From positions 4,695,501 through 4,759,500 of the forward strand of contig OX352322.1 in NCBI GenBank assembly GCA_947090765.1: DNA of 64,000 nucleotides, given 5' to 3'. The stretch's first letter is position 1; every line of letters starts with the position of its first letter. Origin of the DNA: Pseudomonas sp. MM223. Lineage in GTDB: Bacteria > Pseudomonadota > Gammaproteobacteria > Pseudomonadales > Pseudomonadaceae. A model generated the notes under the pieces. It was given only the letters and a program-made list of their open reading frames with translations, had not been told where the DNA came from and did no database searches. The translations under genes and the position numbers were made by a program. Below, one piece after another: positions 46,975 to 56,237 of this stretch.

Positions 46975-48300
46975 TCATTTGTCACCACACATGATCGGCA
47001 TGGGCTCTGCCGCAAACGCCAATGGCTCACGGCGCCCGAAAAACAGGGCCGTCAGCAATCCTACCGTGCCCATGATCAGACAAAACCCGACACACACCCA
47101 CGGGCTCCACGGCATCAGCGCAATCAGCGCCAGCGGCGTGGTACTGGCCCACAGCGCATAAGCCACGTTGTAGGTGAAGGAGATGCCCGACACACGGATT
47201 TCGGCCGGGAACAGCCCGACCATCACCGACGGCACCACCCCCACCACGCCGCAGCTCAACCCCGCCAGCGCGTAGGCCAGCCAGGTGACACCCCACTGCC
47301 CGATCAGGCTGGCGTACAACGTGCCAATACCCAGCGGTAGCAGCACGCTGTACAGCATCAGCGCGCGCCAGGCGCCTACGCGGTCAACCAGCAACCCGGC
47401 CAGCACGCAGCCGATATTGAGGAAGACGATGCCCACACTGCTCAGGGCAAAGGTGTGCCCGGCGCTCATGCCAAAGCGCTGCTGCATCACCGTCGGGGTG
47501 ATCACCACCAATACCACCACGGCAGAGGTCAACACACAGGTCAGCAGCGCCGCCGGGATCAACGCCCGGCGGTGTTCGCCCAGTACGCGCCGCAGCGGGA
47601 ACTTCACCGGCTGCTCCTGGCGCGCGCGCAGGGCCAGAAACACCGGCGTTTCGCTGAGCCAGCGACGCAGCCAAACGCCAATCACACCAAATACCCCACC
47701 CAGCAGGAACGGGTAGCGCCAGGCGTAGTCGAGGATTTCCTGCGGTGTGAATACTTGCGCCAGCAAGGTCGCGGTCAGCGCCCCCAGCAGGTAGCCGAAA
47801 GTCAGCCCGGCCTGCAGGAAGCCCAGGGCATAACCGCGCCGGCCGGCTGGCGCGTGCTCGGCAACGAAGGTCCAGGCACTCGGCACCTCGCCCCCCACAG
47901 CCGCACCCTGGAAGATACGCAGCGCCAGCAGAATCAGCGGCGCGGCATAGCCGATATCGGCATAGGTCGGCATCACACCAATCAGCAGGCATGGCAGGGC
48001 CATCATCAGGATGCTCAGGCTGAACACCCGTTTACGCCCAAGGTGGTCTGCGAAGTGCGCCATCAGGATGCCGCCCAGCGGCCGCGCCAGGTAACCGGTG
48101 ACGAAGATGCCGAAGCTTTGCAGCAGGCGCAGCCACTCGGGCATTTCGGGCGGGAAGAACAACTGGCTGAGGGTTAGCGCAAAGAACACGAAAATGATGA
48201 AGTCGTAGATTTCCAGCGCGCCGCCCAATGCAGCCAGGCCCAGGGTCCGGTGATCGCCGCGGCTGAACCGGGGCGGGCGAGCGGTATCGATGGCAGTCAT
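46975..48300 (-). CDS. MFS transporter, metabolite:H+ symporter type
   Basis: The 441-residue permease has 12 hydrophobic segments. The signature LGGILMAHFADHLGRKRVFS between helices 2 and 3 is that of the metabolite:H+ symporter branch (ProP, KgtP and similar). GEVPSAWTFVAEHAPAGRRG is the equivalent of the helix 5 motif. It would import an organic acid, betaine or aromatic acid. No catabolic genes are adjacent, so the substrate is open. Confidence 0.9.
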   Translation of the reverse strand: MTAIDTARPPRFSRGDHRTLGLAALGGALEIYDFIIFVFFALTLSQLFFPPEMPEWLRLLQSFGIFVTGYLARPLGGILMAHFADHLGRKRVFSLSILMMALPCLLIGVMPTYADIGYAAPLILLALRIFQGAAVGGEVPSAWTFVAEHAPAGRRGYALGFLQAGLTFGYLLGALTATLLAQVFTPQEILDYAWRYPFLLGGVFGVIGVWLRRWLSETPVFLALRARQEQPVKFPLRRVLGEHRRALIPAALLTCVLTSAVVVLVVITPTVMQQRFGMSAGHTFALSSVGIVFLNIGCVLAGLLVDRVGAWRALMLYSVLLPLGIGTLYASLIGQWGVTWLAYALAGLSCGVVGVVPSVMVGLFPAEIRVSGISFTYNVAYALWASTTPLALIALMPWSPWVCVGFCLIMGTVGLLTALFFGRREPLAFAAEPMPIMCGDK

Positions 48301-48372
48301 GGCAGGGTCCGCAAATCGGCAAAGGGCAAAAGGATAACAAATAGCTGCCCGGTTGCCCTGCCCGCTACGCCA

Positions 48373-48852
48373 CTAGCGGTTGAACACCGTGTTTGCGAAG
48401 TTGGCCCGCGGCCGTGGCCGCGCCGTGGTCGCCGGCATGCTACCCGGCAGCGGCAACTTGCCGACCAGCAGTGGTGCGTCGATGATCGCCATGAATGACT
48501 CCAGCGCCTCGTTATCAGGCACCTGCGGCAGGCTCAGGCTGACCGCCTGACGTTCGGTTTGCGGTACCGAAGGCACCTTCAACTGACTGGAGTGGTAAAG
48601 CAGGGCGTGCTGGATCTGCGTGCTGACGCGGCAGAAGCGCGCCAGGTCGACCCCGGCATGGTTGGCCAGCTCGATATTGCCCAGCAACAGGTGAAAGGGC
48701 TGCAAGGCGCAATGCACCAAGCGTTGCAGCTCCTCGAAGCTCTCCACGGGCGCTATCCGGTAATAGCCCAGGCCATTGAGCAACCGCTCCAGCTGCAAGC
48801 GCTGGCATGGGTGTGCGTCGGCAATGAGGATGCGCAGGGTCTTGTTTGCCAT
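48373..48852 (-). CDS. response-regulator-like protein with degenerate receiver
   Basis: The 159-residue protein has a receiver-like N-terminal domain: the acidic pocket (LRILIADAHPCQRLQLE) is present, but the phospho-acceptor position in FHLLLGNIELANHAGVDLA is Asn, not Asp. The C-terminal tail (about residues 105-159) is Pro/Arg-rich with no output domain. It is probably a phosphorylation-independent receiver that binds a partner. It lies near an ECF sigma gene but is separate from it by 168 bp. Function unknown. Confidence 0.7.
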   Translation of the reverse strand: MANKTLRILIADAHPCQRLQLERLLNGLGYYRIAPVESFEELQRLVHCALQPFHLLLGNIELANHAGVDLARFCRVSTQIQHALLYHSSQLKVPSVPQTERQAVSLSLPQVPDNEALESFMAIIDAPLLVGKLPLPGSMPATTARPRPRANFANTVFNR

Positions 48853-49020
48853 GGTGGGACCTGGGCAGTTGGGTAATGGGTACGCTCCATGACCATACTG
48901 CGCCAGTAACGGCTACTGCCAAGGCTACGCCCGGCAGGGGTCTACTTTGATACAAGTCGGGAAAAGCCCAGAAATCAAGTGACTGACTGACGGAATTTTC
49001 ATTTGCCTTTAACCCCGCCT

Positions 49021-49497
49021 TCAGGATTCCCACTCGCGCATGCGTAGCCGGCAGTGCTTCATTGCATTGACGATGTGCTTCTCCACCACGCTGCGGGAAA
49101 TGCCCAGGTGCTCGGCAATCTGCGGGTGCGACAGGCCGTCGAGCTTGCGCAGCAGGAAGCAGTCGCGACACACCTTGCTCAGTTCATCCAGTGCACGCTG
49201 CATCAACGCCAACCGCTGGTCGAGCTGCAAGTCATGGGCCGGTGCCGGCGTGTGCCAGCGCTCGTCGCTATCCAGTACTTCCAGCGGCTCGGCCTGGCGC
49301 ACCAGGTACCGCCGGTGGCGGTCGACCACCAGGTTGAGCGCGGTGCGATAAAGGAAAGCACGCGGATGCTCGATACGCTCGGCGTCGGTGCGCTCCAGCA
49401 CCCGCAGGTAAGCATCGTGCGCAACGTCTTCCGCGGCCTGACGACTGCCTAGGCGCGCAGAAAGGAAACCCACCAGTTCGCGATAGTAATGTTCCAC
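49021..49497 (-). CDS. ECF RNA polymerase sigma factor (FecI-like)
   Basis: The 158-residue factor has region 2 (LGSRQAAEDVAHDAYLRVLE, AFLYRTALNLVVDRHRR) and region 4 with a helix-turn-helix (LSHPQIAEHLGISRSVVEKH). The pattern is that of iron-starvation sigma factors such as FecI and FpvI. No FecR-type anti-sigma gene is next to it. A Fur-box-like site lies upstream. It is divergent from pvdR and may act on siderophore uptake genes elsewhere. Confidence 0.9.
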   Translation of the reverse strand: MEHYYRELVGFLSARLGSRQAAEDVAHDAYLRVLERTDAERIEHPRAFLYRTALNLVVDRHRRYLVRQAEPLEVLDSDERWHTPAPAHDLQLDQRLALMQRALDELSKVCRDCFLLRKLDGLSHPQIAEHLGISRSVVEKHIVNAMKHCRLRMREWES

Positions 49498-49591
49498 GAC
49501 GTTACCTGAGATGTCCTGCCGGCCTCTGCCAGAAAGCCCTTTCAGGCGGCAACGCGGGGACCGAGTGATGTCAACGTGCGATCTTACAAAC

Positions 49592-49610
49592 TATAATGAT
49601 TCTCAGCAAC
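49592..49610 (-). promoter_or_regulatory. Fur-box-like site upstream of the ECF gene
   Basis: TATAATGATTCTCAGCAA matches the Fur consensus GATAATGATAATCATTATC at most positions of its first half. It lies about 95 bp upstream of the ECF sigma gene. Iron repression is inferred. Confidence 0.5.
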
Positions 49611-49625
49611 ACACTAACAACCGCC

Positions 49626-49649
49626 TAAATCCACTGACCGGGCTTTCGT
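49626..49649 (+). promoter_or_regulatory. PvdS-type IS box before pvdR
   Basis: TAAAT (49626-49630), N16 and CGT (49647-49649) fit the PvdS promoter consensus. It lies 67 bp before the pvdR start. Confidence 0.75.
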
Positions 49650-49716
49650 TTACCTGGGACCTCGGTGCGCGCCGCTTCCTGGCAGCGCGTGGCCCTCACT
49701 CTGGCTGGAAGTCTGC

Positions 49717-50889
49717 ATGAGACCTTTGACCAACACCCACCGCCGTGTCGTGCTCGCGGGCCTGGGCCTGCTCGGCGCGGGCTGCCTACTGGCCTGGAAG
49801 GCGCTGCCCTACGGTGCACAGCCACTGAGCACGGTGGCCGTGACCCGCGCCGACATCGAAAGCAGCGTGACCGCGCTGGGCACCCTGCAACCCCGGCGCT
49901 ACGTGGATGTTGGCGCACAGGCCTCTGGGCAGATCCACAAGCTGCACGTCGAAGTCGGCGATACGGTGCGCAAAGGCCAATTGCTGGTCGAGATCGACCC
50001 TTCGACCCAGCAGGCGCGGCTGGATGCCGGGCGCTACTCGATCGACAACCTCAAGGCCCAACTGGCCGAGCAGCGCGCCCAAGGTCTGCTGGCCCAGCAG
50101 CAGCTCAAGCGCCAGCGCGACCTGGCCGCTGCCGGCGCCACCCGTGAAGAAGACGTGCAAACGGCCGCGGCGCAGCTAAAGGTCACCCAGGCGCGCATCG
50201 ACATGTTCCAGGCACAGATCCGCCAGGCCCAGGCCAGCCTGCGCAGCGACGAGGCCGAACTGGGCTACACGCGCATCTACGCGCCCATGGACGGCACGGT
50301 GGTGGCCGTGGACGCACGCGAAGGACAAACCCTCAATGCCCAGCAGCAAACGCCGTTGATCCTGCGTATCGCCAAGCTCTCGCCGATGACCGTATGGGCG
50401 CAGGTATCGGAGGCCGACATCGGCAAGGTCAGGCCGGGCATGACCGCCTACTTCACTACCCTGGCCGGCGGCAAGCGCCGCTGGACCAGCACCGTGCGGC
50501 AAGTGCTGCCGATCCCGCCCAAGCCGCTGGAGCAGGCCAGCCAGGGTGGTGGCAGCCCAGCCAGCGTCAGTAATGGCAGCGCCGGCAACCAGGTTGTGCA
50601 GTACAGCGTATTGCTGGATGTCGACAACCCGGACGGCGCGCTGATGGCCGAAATGACCACGCAGGTGTTTTTCGTCGCCGGCAAAGCCAGCCAGGTGCTG
50701 ACCGTGCCGCTGGCGGCGCTGGACGACGGCGACGGCCTGCGCCTGGCGCATGTGCTGACCGTCGACGGCAAGGTGGAACAGCGCCAGGTACGCACCGGCC
50801 TCAGCGACCGCCTGCGGGTGCAGGTGCTGGACGGCCTCAACGAAGGCGAGCGCCTGGTCATCGGTGCCCCCACGCTGAGCGGAGGCTGA
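49717..50889 (+). CDS. pvdR: PvdR, periplasmic adaptor of the pyoverdine efflux pump
   Basis: The 390-residue MacA-like membrane fusion protein has an N-terminal anchor (residues 10-30), a beta-barrel/lipoyl half (VGAQASGQIHKLHVEVGDTV), a long alpha-helical hairpin (YSIDNLKAQLAEQRAQGLLA and onward) and the second lipoyl half (TRIYAPMDGTVVAVDAREGQ). It bridges PvdT to OpmQ for export or recycling of pyoverdine. It begins the pvdR-pvdT-opmQ run with no gap to pvdT. Confidence 0.92.
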   Translation: MRPLTNTHRRVVLAGLGLLGAGCLLAWKALPYGAQPLSTVAVTRADIESSVTALGTLQPRRYVDVGAQASGQIHKLHVEVGDTVRKGQLLVEIDPSTQQARLDAGRYSIDNLKAQLAEQRAQGLLAQQQLKRQRDLAAAGATREEDVQTAAAQLKVTQARIDMFQAQIRQAQASLRSDEAELGYTRIYAPMDGTVVAVDAREGQTLNAQQQTPLILRIAKLSPMTVWAQVSEADIGKVRPGMTAYFTTLAGGKRRWTSTVRQVLPIPPKPLEQASQGGGSPASVSNGSAGNQVVQYSVLLDVDNPDGALMAEMTTQVFFVAGKASQVLTVPLAALDDGDGLRLAHVLTVDGKVEQRQVRTGLSDRLRVQVLDGLNEGERLVIGAPTLSGG

Positions 50890-52854
50890 ATGAGCGCCCC
50901 CCTGATCGAATTGGTCGACATCCGCAAATCCTACGGCGGTATCGATACCCCCAAGGTCGACATCCTGCATGGCATCAGCCTGCGCATCCACCCCGGCGAA
51001 TTCGTCGCCATCGTCGGCGCGTCCGGCTCTGGCAAGTCGACCCTGATGAATATCCTCGGCTGCCTCGACCGCCCCACTTCCGGCAGCTACCGTTTCGCCG
51101 GCAAGGACGTGGCCACGCTGGACAGCGACGAACTGGCCTGGCTGCGCCGCGAGGCGTTCGGCTTCGTGTTCCAGGGCTACCACCTGATCCCCTCGGGCTC
51201 GGCCCAGGAAAACGTCGAGATGCCGGCCATCTATGCCGGCATCGACGCCAGCGAACGCCACGCCCGTGCCAGTGCCTTGCTTGGCCGCCTGGGCCTGGCC
51301 AGCCGCACCGGCAACCGCCCGCACCAGTTGTCCGGCGGCCAGCAGCAACGGGTGTCGATTGCCCGCGCCCTGATGAACGGCGGCCATATCATCCTCGCCG
51401 ACGAACCCACCGGTGCCCTCGACAGCCACAGCGGCACCGAGGTGATGGCGCTGCTCGACGAACTGGCCAGCCAAGGCCACGTGATCATTCTGATTACCCA
51501 CGACCGCGACGTGGCGGCGCGGGCGCAGCGGGTAATCGAAATTCGCGATGGCCTGATCATCAGCGACTCCGCCGACGAAGCGCCCGCTGCCAATAGCGCC
51601 CAAGGGCTGCAAGCTGACCAGTTGCGCCAGCGCCTGGACCGTGGCGCAACCCTGCGCGGGGCATGGAAAGGCGAGCTGATCGAAGCCCTGCAGGCCGCCT
51701 GGCGAGTGATGTGGGTCAACCGCTTCCGTACCGCCCTCACCCTGCTGGGCATTGTCATTGGCGTGGCCTCCGTCGTGGTGATGCTGGCGGTGGGCGAAGG
51801 CAGCAAGCGCCAGGTGATGGCACAAATGGCTGCCTTCGGCTCGAACATCCTCTACCTCAACGGCAAACCGGCGAGCCTGGGTGAACAGGCCGGCACCATC
51901 ACGCTGGATGATGTCGCCGCCATCGGCCAACTGCCGCAGGTCAAGCACGTGATGCCGGTGATCGGCGAAAAAATGATGGTGCGCCACGGCAACAACAGCC
52001 AGCAGTTCTATGTGGGTGGCAACAACACCTGGTTCCCCGAGATATTCAACTGGCCGGCGGTAGAAGGCAGCTTTTTCACCGATGCCGACGAAGCCAACGC
52101 TGCGGCGGTGGCCGTGATCGGCCAGAAGGTGCGGGAAAAGATGCTCGACCCTGGGCGCGACCCGCTGGGGCAGTACATCCTGATTGGCAATGTGCCGTTC
52201 CAGGTGGTTGGCATCCTGGCCGGCAAGGGCGCCAGCTCCGGCGACCAGGACAGCGACGGGCGCATCGCGGTGCCCTACTCCGCCGCCGCCATCCGCCTGT
52301 TCGGCCAGCGCGACCCGGACTACATCACCGTCGCCGCACAGGATTCCACCCGGGTCAACGAAGCCGAAGCGGCCATCGACCGCCTGCTGCGCCAGCGCCA
52401 CAACGGCCGCCAGGACTTCGAGCTGACCAACGACGCAGCCCTGATCCAGGCCGAGGCGCGCACGCAGAACAGCCTGTCGCTGATGCTGGGGGCAATCGCC
52501 GCGATTTCGTTGCTGGTAGGCGGCATCGGTGTGATGAACATCATGCTGATGACCGTGCGCGAGCGTACCCGCGAAATCGGTATCCGCATGGCCACTGGCG
52601 CACGCCAGCGCGACATCCTGCGGCAGTTCCTCAGCGAGGCGGTGATGCTGTCGATGGTCGGCGGCCTGGCCGGTATCGTCCTGGCCTTGGCCATTGGCGG
52701 TGGCCTGATGCTGGCCGAAGTGGCGGTTGCCTTTGCCCTGCCTGCCATGCTCGGTGCCTTCGGCTGCGCCGTCGTCACTGGCATCGTGTTCGGTTTCATG
52801 CCTGCGCGAAAAGCCGCCCGCCTCGACCCGGTCAAAGCCCTTACCAGCGAATAA
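50890..52854 (+). CDS. pvdT: PvdT, MacB-type ATPase/permease
   Basis: The 654-residue protein has an N-terminal ABC domain with Walker [10 protein letters not shown] (43-51), signature [15 protein letters not shown] and Walker [12 protein letters not shown]. The C-terminal MacB/FtsX permease has four membrane helices and a large periplasmic domain between helices 1 and 2. It powers export through PvdR and OpmQ. It starts directly after pvdR ends. Confidence 0.94.
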   Translation: MSAPLIELVDIRKSYGGIDTPKVDILHGISLRIHPGEFVAIVGASGSGKSTLMNILGCLDRPTSGSYRFAGKDVATLDSDELAWLRREAFGFVFQGYHLIPSGSAQENVEMPAIYAGIDASERHARASALLGRLGLASRTGNRPHQLSGGQQQRVSIARALMNGGHIILADEPTGALDSHSGTEVMALLDELASQGHVIILITHDRDVAARAQRVIEIRDGLIISDSADEAPAANSAQGLQADQLRQRLDRGATLRGAWKGELIEALQAAWRVMWVNRFRTALTLLGIVIGVASVVVMLAVGEGSKRQVMAQMAAFGSNILYLNGKPASLGEQAGTITLDDVAAIGQLPQVKHVMPVIGEKMMVRHGNNSQQFYVGGNNTWFPEIFNWPAVEGSFFTDADEANAAAVAVIGQKVREKMLDPGRDPLGQYILIGNVPFQVVGILAGKGASSGDQDSDGRIAVPYSAAAIRLFGQRDPDYITVAAQDSTRVNEAEAAIDRLLRQRHNGRQDFELTNDAALIQAEARTQNSLSLMLGAIAAISLLVGGIGVMNIMLMTVRERTREIGIRMATGARQRDILRQFLSEAVMLSMVGGLAGIVLALAIGGGLMLAEVAVAFALPAMLGAFGCAVVTGIVFGFMPARKAARLDPVKALTSE

Positions 52855-52857
52855 CCC

Positions 52858-54267
52858 ATGACATTGCCCAGCCGTATCAGCCTGTTGACGTTGTGCCTGC
52901 CCCTATGTGCATCCCTTGCCGCCTGCAACACGCCAGCCACGCCGGCCAGTGGCATTGTCGCGCCAGCTGCCTGGCAAGGCGCTGCACAAGCGGCGCACCC
53001 GCCATCGGCGCAATGGTGGCAGGCCTTTGCCAGCCATGAACTGGACCGCCTAGTGCAGCATGCCCTGGACAACGCTCACGACCTGGCGGCCGCAACGGCG
53101 CGGGTACGCCAGGCCCAGGCACGTGCGGTCATTGCTGGCGCGCCATTGCTGCCAGAACTGCAACTGGGCCTGAACGGCAGCCGCCAGCGCCTGCTGCATG
53201 GCGACGGCAACGACCAGCTCGACGTCAGCCGCAACGAGCCCACCAGTACCGCGTTCGATATGCAGCTCAGCGCCAGCTACGAAATCGACTTCTGGGGTGG
53301 CCTGCGGGCAACCCGCGACAATGCACTGCGTAGCCTGGATGCCAGCCGCTTTGACCGCCAGACAGTGGAACTGACCCTGGTCAGCGCAGTGGCCGACAGC
53401 TACCTGCAAGGCCTGGCCCTGAACGAACAACTGCGCATCGCCCGGCTAAACCTGCGCAATGCCGAGGACGTGCTGGGCCTGGTCGAAGCGCGCCAGCGCA
53501 ATGGGTCCGCCACGCGCCTGGAACTCGCCCAACAACGCAGCCTGGTGGCTACCCAGCAACGCCAGTTGCCTTTGCTGGAACAGAAGTGGCAGGACAGCCG
53601 GATCACGCTGGCGACCCTGCTCGGCGACCCGGTGCAGTCGCTGCCTGCCAGCCAGGAGGCGATCGATGCCCTGCAATGGCCTGCCATCGGCAGCGGCGTG
53701 CCCAGCGAGTTGCTCACGCGTCGCCCCGATATCGCTGCGGCAGAGGCGCGGCTCGCCGCAGCCAGCGCCAACGTGCAGGTTGCCCGCGCCGCCATGCTGC
53801 CCAAACTGACCCTGGGCGCCAACGTGGGGGCAGGCGCGAACACGTTTGCCCACTTGCTCGACAGCTCCTACTACACCCTCACCAGCGGCCTGGTCGCGCC
53901 AATCTTCAACAATGGCCGGCTGCGTGCCGCGCGTGACCTGGCCGAGGCCGAGCAGGCAGAGTTGCTGGAGACCTACCGCAGCAGCATCCTGGCTGGCTTT
54001 GCCGATGTCGAAAAAGCGCTCAACGCGATCCAGGGCGTAGACCGCCAGCGGCAGTGGCAGGACGAAGAAGTGCAACAGGCACGGCTGGCCTTCGACCTGG
54101 CTCAGCAGCGTTATGGCGCAGGGGCCGAGACCTTGTTGAGCGTGCTGGAGACCCAACGCACCCTGTACGTGGCGCAGGACCAGCAGGCGCAACTGCGCCT
54201 GGCCCGGTTGCAGGGTAGTGTGGCGCTGTACAAGGCACTAGGCGGAGGCTGGAAGGTCGGGCAGTAG
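52858..54267 (+). CDS. opmQ: OpmQ, outer-membrane efflux lipoprotein
   Basis: The 469-residue TolC/OprM-type channel has a lipoprotein signal (MTLPSRISLLTLCLPLCASL with LAAC; Cys at residue 23). Two OEP repeats contain ARVRQAQARAVIAGAPLLPE and PRRPDIAAAEARLAAASANV-like segments, with a matching TRRPDIAAAEARLAAA motif. It completes the PvdRT-OpmQ pump in the outer membrane. It follows pvdT by 3 nt. Confidence 0.93.
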   Translation: MTLPSRISLLTLCLPLCASLAACNTPATPASGIVAPAAWQGAAQAAHPPSAQWWQAFASHELDRLVQHALDNAHDLAAATARVRQAQARAVIAGAPLLPELQLGLNGSRQRLLHGDGNDQLDVSRNEPTSTAFDMQLSASYEIDFWGGLRATRDNALRSLDASRFDRQTVELTLVSAVADSYLQGLALNEQLRIARLNLRNAEDVLGLVEARQRNGSATRLELAQQRSLVATQQRQLPLLEQKWQDSRITLATLLGDPVQSLPASQEAIDALQWPAIGSGVPSELLTRRPDIAAAEARLAAASANVQVARAAMLPKLTLGANVGAGANTFAHLLDSSYYTLTSGLVAPIFNNGRLRAARDLAEAEQAELLETYRSSILAGFADVEKALNAIQGVDRQRQWQDEEVQQARLAFDLAQQRYGAGAETLLSVLETQRTLYVAQDQQAQLRLARLQGSVALYKALGGGWKVGQ

Positions 54268-54289
54268 GGTCGCCTGGTCGGCACCATAC

Positions 54290-54384
54290 CTGTAGGAGCA
54301 GCCTTGTGCTGCGAAGAGGCCATTGCAGCCGAAGATAATGTTCAGCTCTGCCGGCCTCTTCGCAGCACAAGGCTGCTCCTACAG
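54290..54384. repeat. REP inverted pair
   Basis: TGTAGGAGCAGCCTTGTGCT and its inverted partner (GCCGGCCTCTTCGCAGCACA onward) flank a ~35-bp spacer between the convergent opmQ and pvdP genes. Confidence 0.8.
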
Positions 54385-54440
54385 CTTTCGCGCAAACCTT
54401 CAGGGCTTGTGATGCCCTGTGAGAACTGGCTTGCTGGTGA

Positions 54441-56050
54441 CTACTTGCGCACCTTCAGGTTACGCGCATACCACGGCCGCTGCGGCACTTTGGGCCGCAG
54501 CTTGTCGAGTAGCTCTTCATCGCTGTAGATAATGCGCAACGCCAGCTTCATGGTCTCAGGGTCCATCTCCACGCTGCGCCCGGGCCGCAGCCCTGGCACA
54601 GTCGAGCAACCGTGAGTGTCCGGCCCCAGCCACGGGTCTGCTACCTCGACCCAGCGCCCAGGCGCAAACCACTGCACGCCATTGACCTCCAGGCGCCGCA
54701 CCTCGCCCGGGTGCAGCCGCTCATGGGCACGGAACCAGTCTTCGATACGGTCGTCGATCCAGCCATGAAAGTGCCAGAACACCGGGTTCACATGGGAAGA
54801 AAACGGGTCACCGAGGAAGTCGTTCTCTGCCGCGAACCAGCGTTCGGCAAAGTCGTCCGGCGTGCGCGCCGTCGGCACCGGCATACCGTTGGAAGGGTCG
54901 CGTGGCACCGATGCCCAGCGCATGTGCAACCAGTCGTGCAAGCCCAGCTCCACTTCCGAGCCGAACTGGCCCAGGGTCAGGGTGCTCAGGTATTCCGGGT
55001 CGGTATAACGCGACTCCCAGACCTGGAAATTGCCATGGAAGGTATCCGGCGTCTTGATGTCGCGTACCCACTGGGTGTAGTCCGCGTCACCGCTGGCCAG
55101 CCAGGTGGGTGGCAGGGCATTGCCGTCATGGTTGTCGAAGTAGCGGGCAAAACCGGGGCGGTCACGTTCCAGCTCCGGTTGCGGCAACGGGAACCGCGGC
55201 CATGACGGCAGGTCCTGCAAGGCACGGGCACTGCCAAGCATGTGCCGGTGCATGAAGAAAAAGTCCTCGCCCGAGCCATTGCGGTCCTTGTGCCGGCCAC
55301 GTGCATCGCGCTCGCGGTCTCGCGGCCCCGGTTGCCAACCCAGGCCACGCAAGGCGCCCTGCTTGTCCTTGTCCAGCTTGTGCCACTTGTCACGCGACGA
55401 ATGCCACAGCTGGTGAAACAGGCGATGCTCGGGGGCGATCAGCCAGGCCAGCAATTGCGGGTTAAGCGGGGTACGCTCGCGCGCCTCGGGGAACGTGCGT
55501 TTCAACGCCAGGAAGTGGTTGTCCTCGATGGGCAGCGTCAATGCACGGTCCATGCGCGCAATACGTCCGTTGAGGGTGGCCGGCCCGGCATTACCGAAGC
55601 GGCCCCAGACCTCATCCAGCACGATGTGGCATTCATAACGCGCCTGGGCCGAAAACAGGCGCCAACGCAAAGTGCCAGGCTTGTCCGCCAGCAAGTCGCC
55701 AACCACACGGTAGCGTGGCTCCTCGTCTGCGCGCAGGCGCTCGGGGGTATCCAGGTAGCCGCGCAGGGCTCGTCCGCTGGCGGCAACGTCGAGAAACAGC
55801 CCAGCTCGCCTGCGGGCAGGCCTTCCAGCCCCGCATCCTTGCCCTGCAGGGTCCAGCGCCAGATGCCGCGCAAGGTGTCGCCCAACTGCTGCAACCGGGT
55901 ATCGGCCAACTCGACAACGGCCTCGCCCGGTGTTTCCGGAAATGCCTCGGCCTCGCGCTGGCGCTGCACATACAGCGCACCCAGCGCGCCAGGTACCACC
56001 ACACCCGTCAATGCCACACCGGCGATGAAACCGCGTCGGGAAATCGTCAT
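54441..56050 (-). CDS. pvdP: PvdP tyrosinase, pyoverdine maturation, 1-nt deletion
   Basis: This copper tyrosinase oxidises ferribactin to form the pyoverdine chromophore in the periplasm. The start MTISRRGFIAGVALTGVVVP has the RR motif of a Tat signal. The frame breaks after LPAGELG, where one G is missing near 55799-55800 (+ strand). The restored text is LFLDVAASGRALRGYLDT. Copper-site His pairs appear in FMHRHMLGS, GLHDWLHMRW and VFWHFHGWIDD. With one base restored the protein has 536 residues, close to the known PvdP size. It is divergent from pvdM and has its own IS box. Confidence 0.92.
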
Positions 56051-56103
56051 TGCATACCTGTGCATTCATTGCGGCCATGGAGCACGGCCCGTCCAAGGCT
56101 AGA

Positions 56104-56127
56104 ACGTTGCAAGGGACACGAAATTTA
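56104..56127 (-). promoter_or_regulatory. PvdS-type IS box before pvdP
   Basis: On the minus strand TAAAT (56127-56123), N16 and CGT (56106-56104) fit the consensus. It lies 54 bp before the pvdP start. Its TAAATTTCGTG arm mirrors the pvdM site. Confidence 0.75.
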
Positions 56128-56152
56128 AGCCCGCCGCGATTCGGTGGCGGAC

Positions 56153-56176
56153 TAAATTTCGTGGCTGCGAGCTCGT
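56153..56176 (+). promoter_or_regulatory. PvdS-type IS box before pvdM
   Basis: TAAAT (56153-56157), N16 and CGT (56174-56176) lie 61 bp before the pvdM start. CACGAAATTTA and TAAATTTCGTG arms make a symmetric dyad with the pvdP box, with a CCGCCGCGATTCGGTGGCGG hairpin between them. Confidence 0.75.
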
Positions 56177-56237
56177 TCACTGCAGGTAGCGGCGGCCTCT
56201 GTGCCCATCCCTCGACGGTGAACCTACTGAGACCAAG

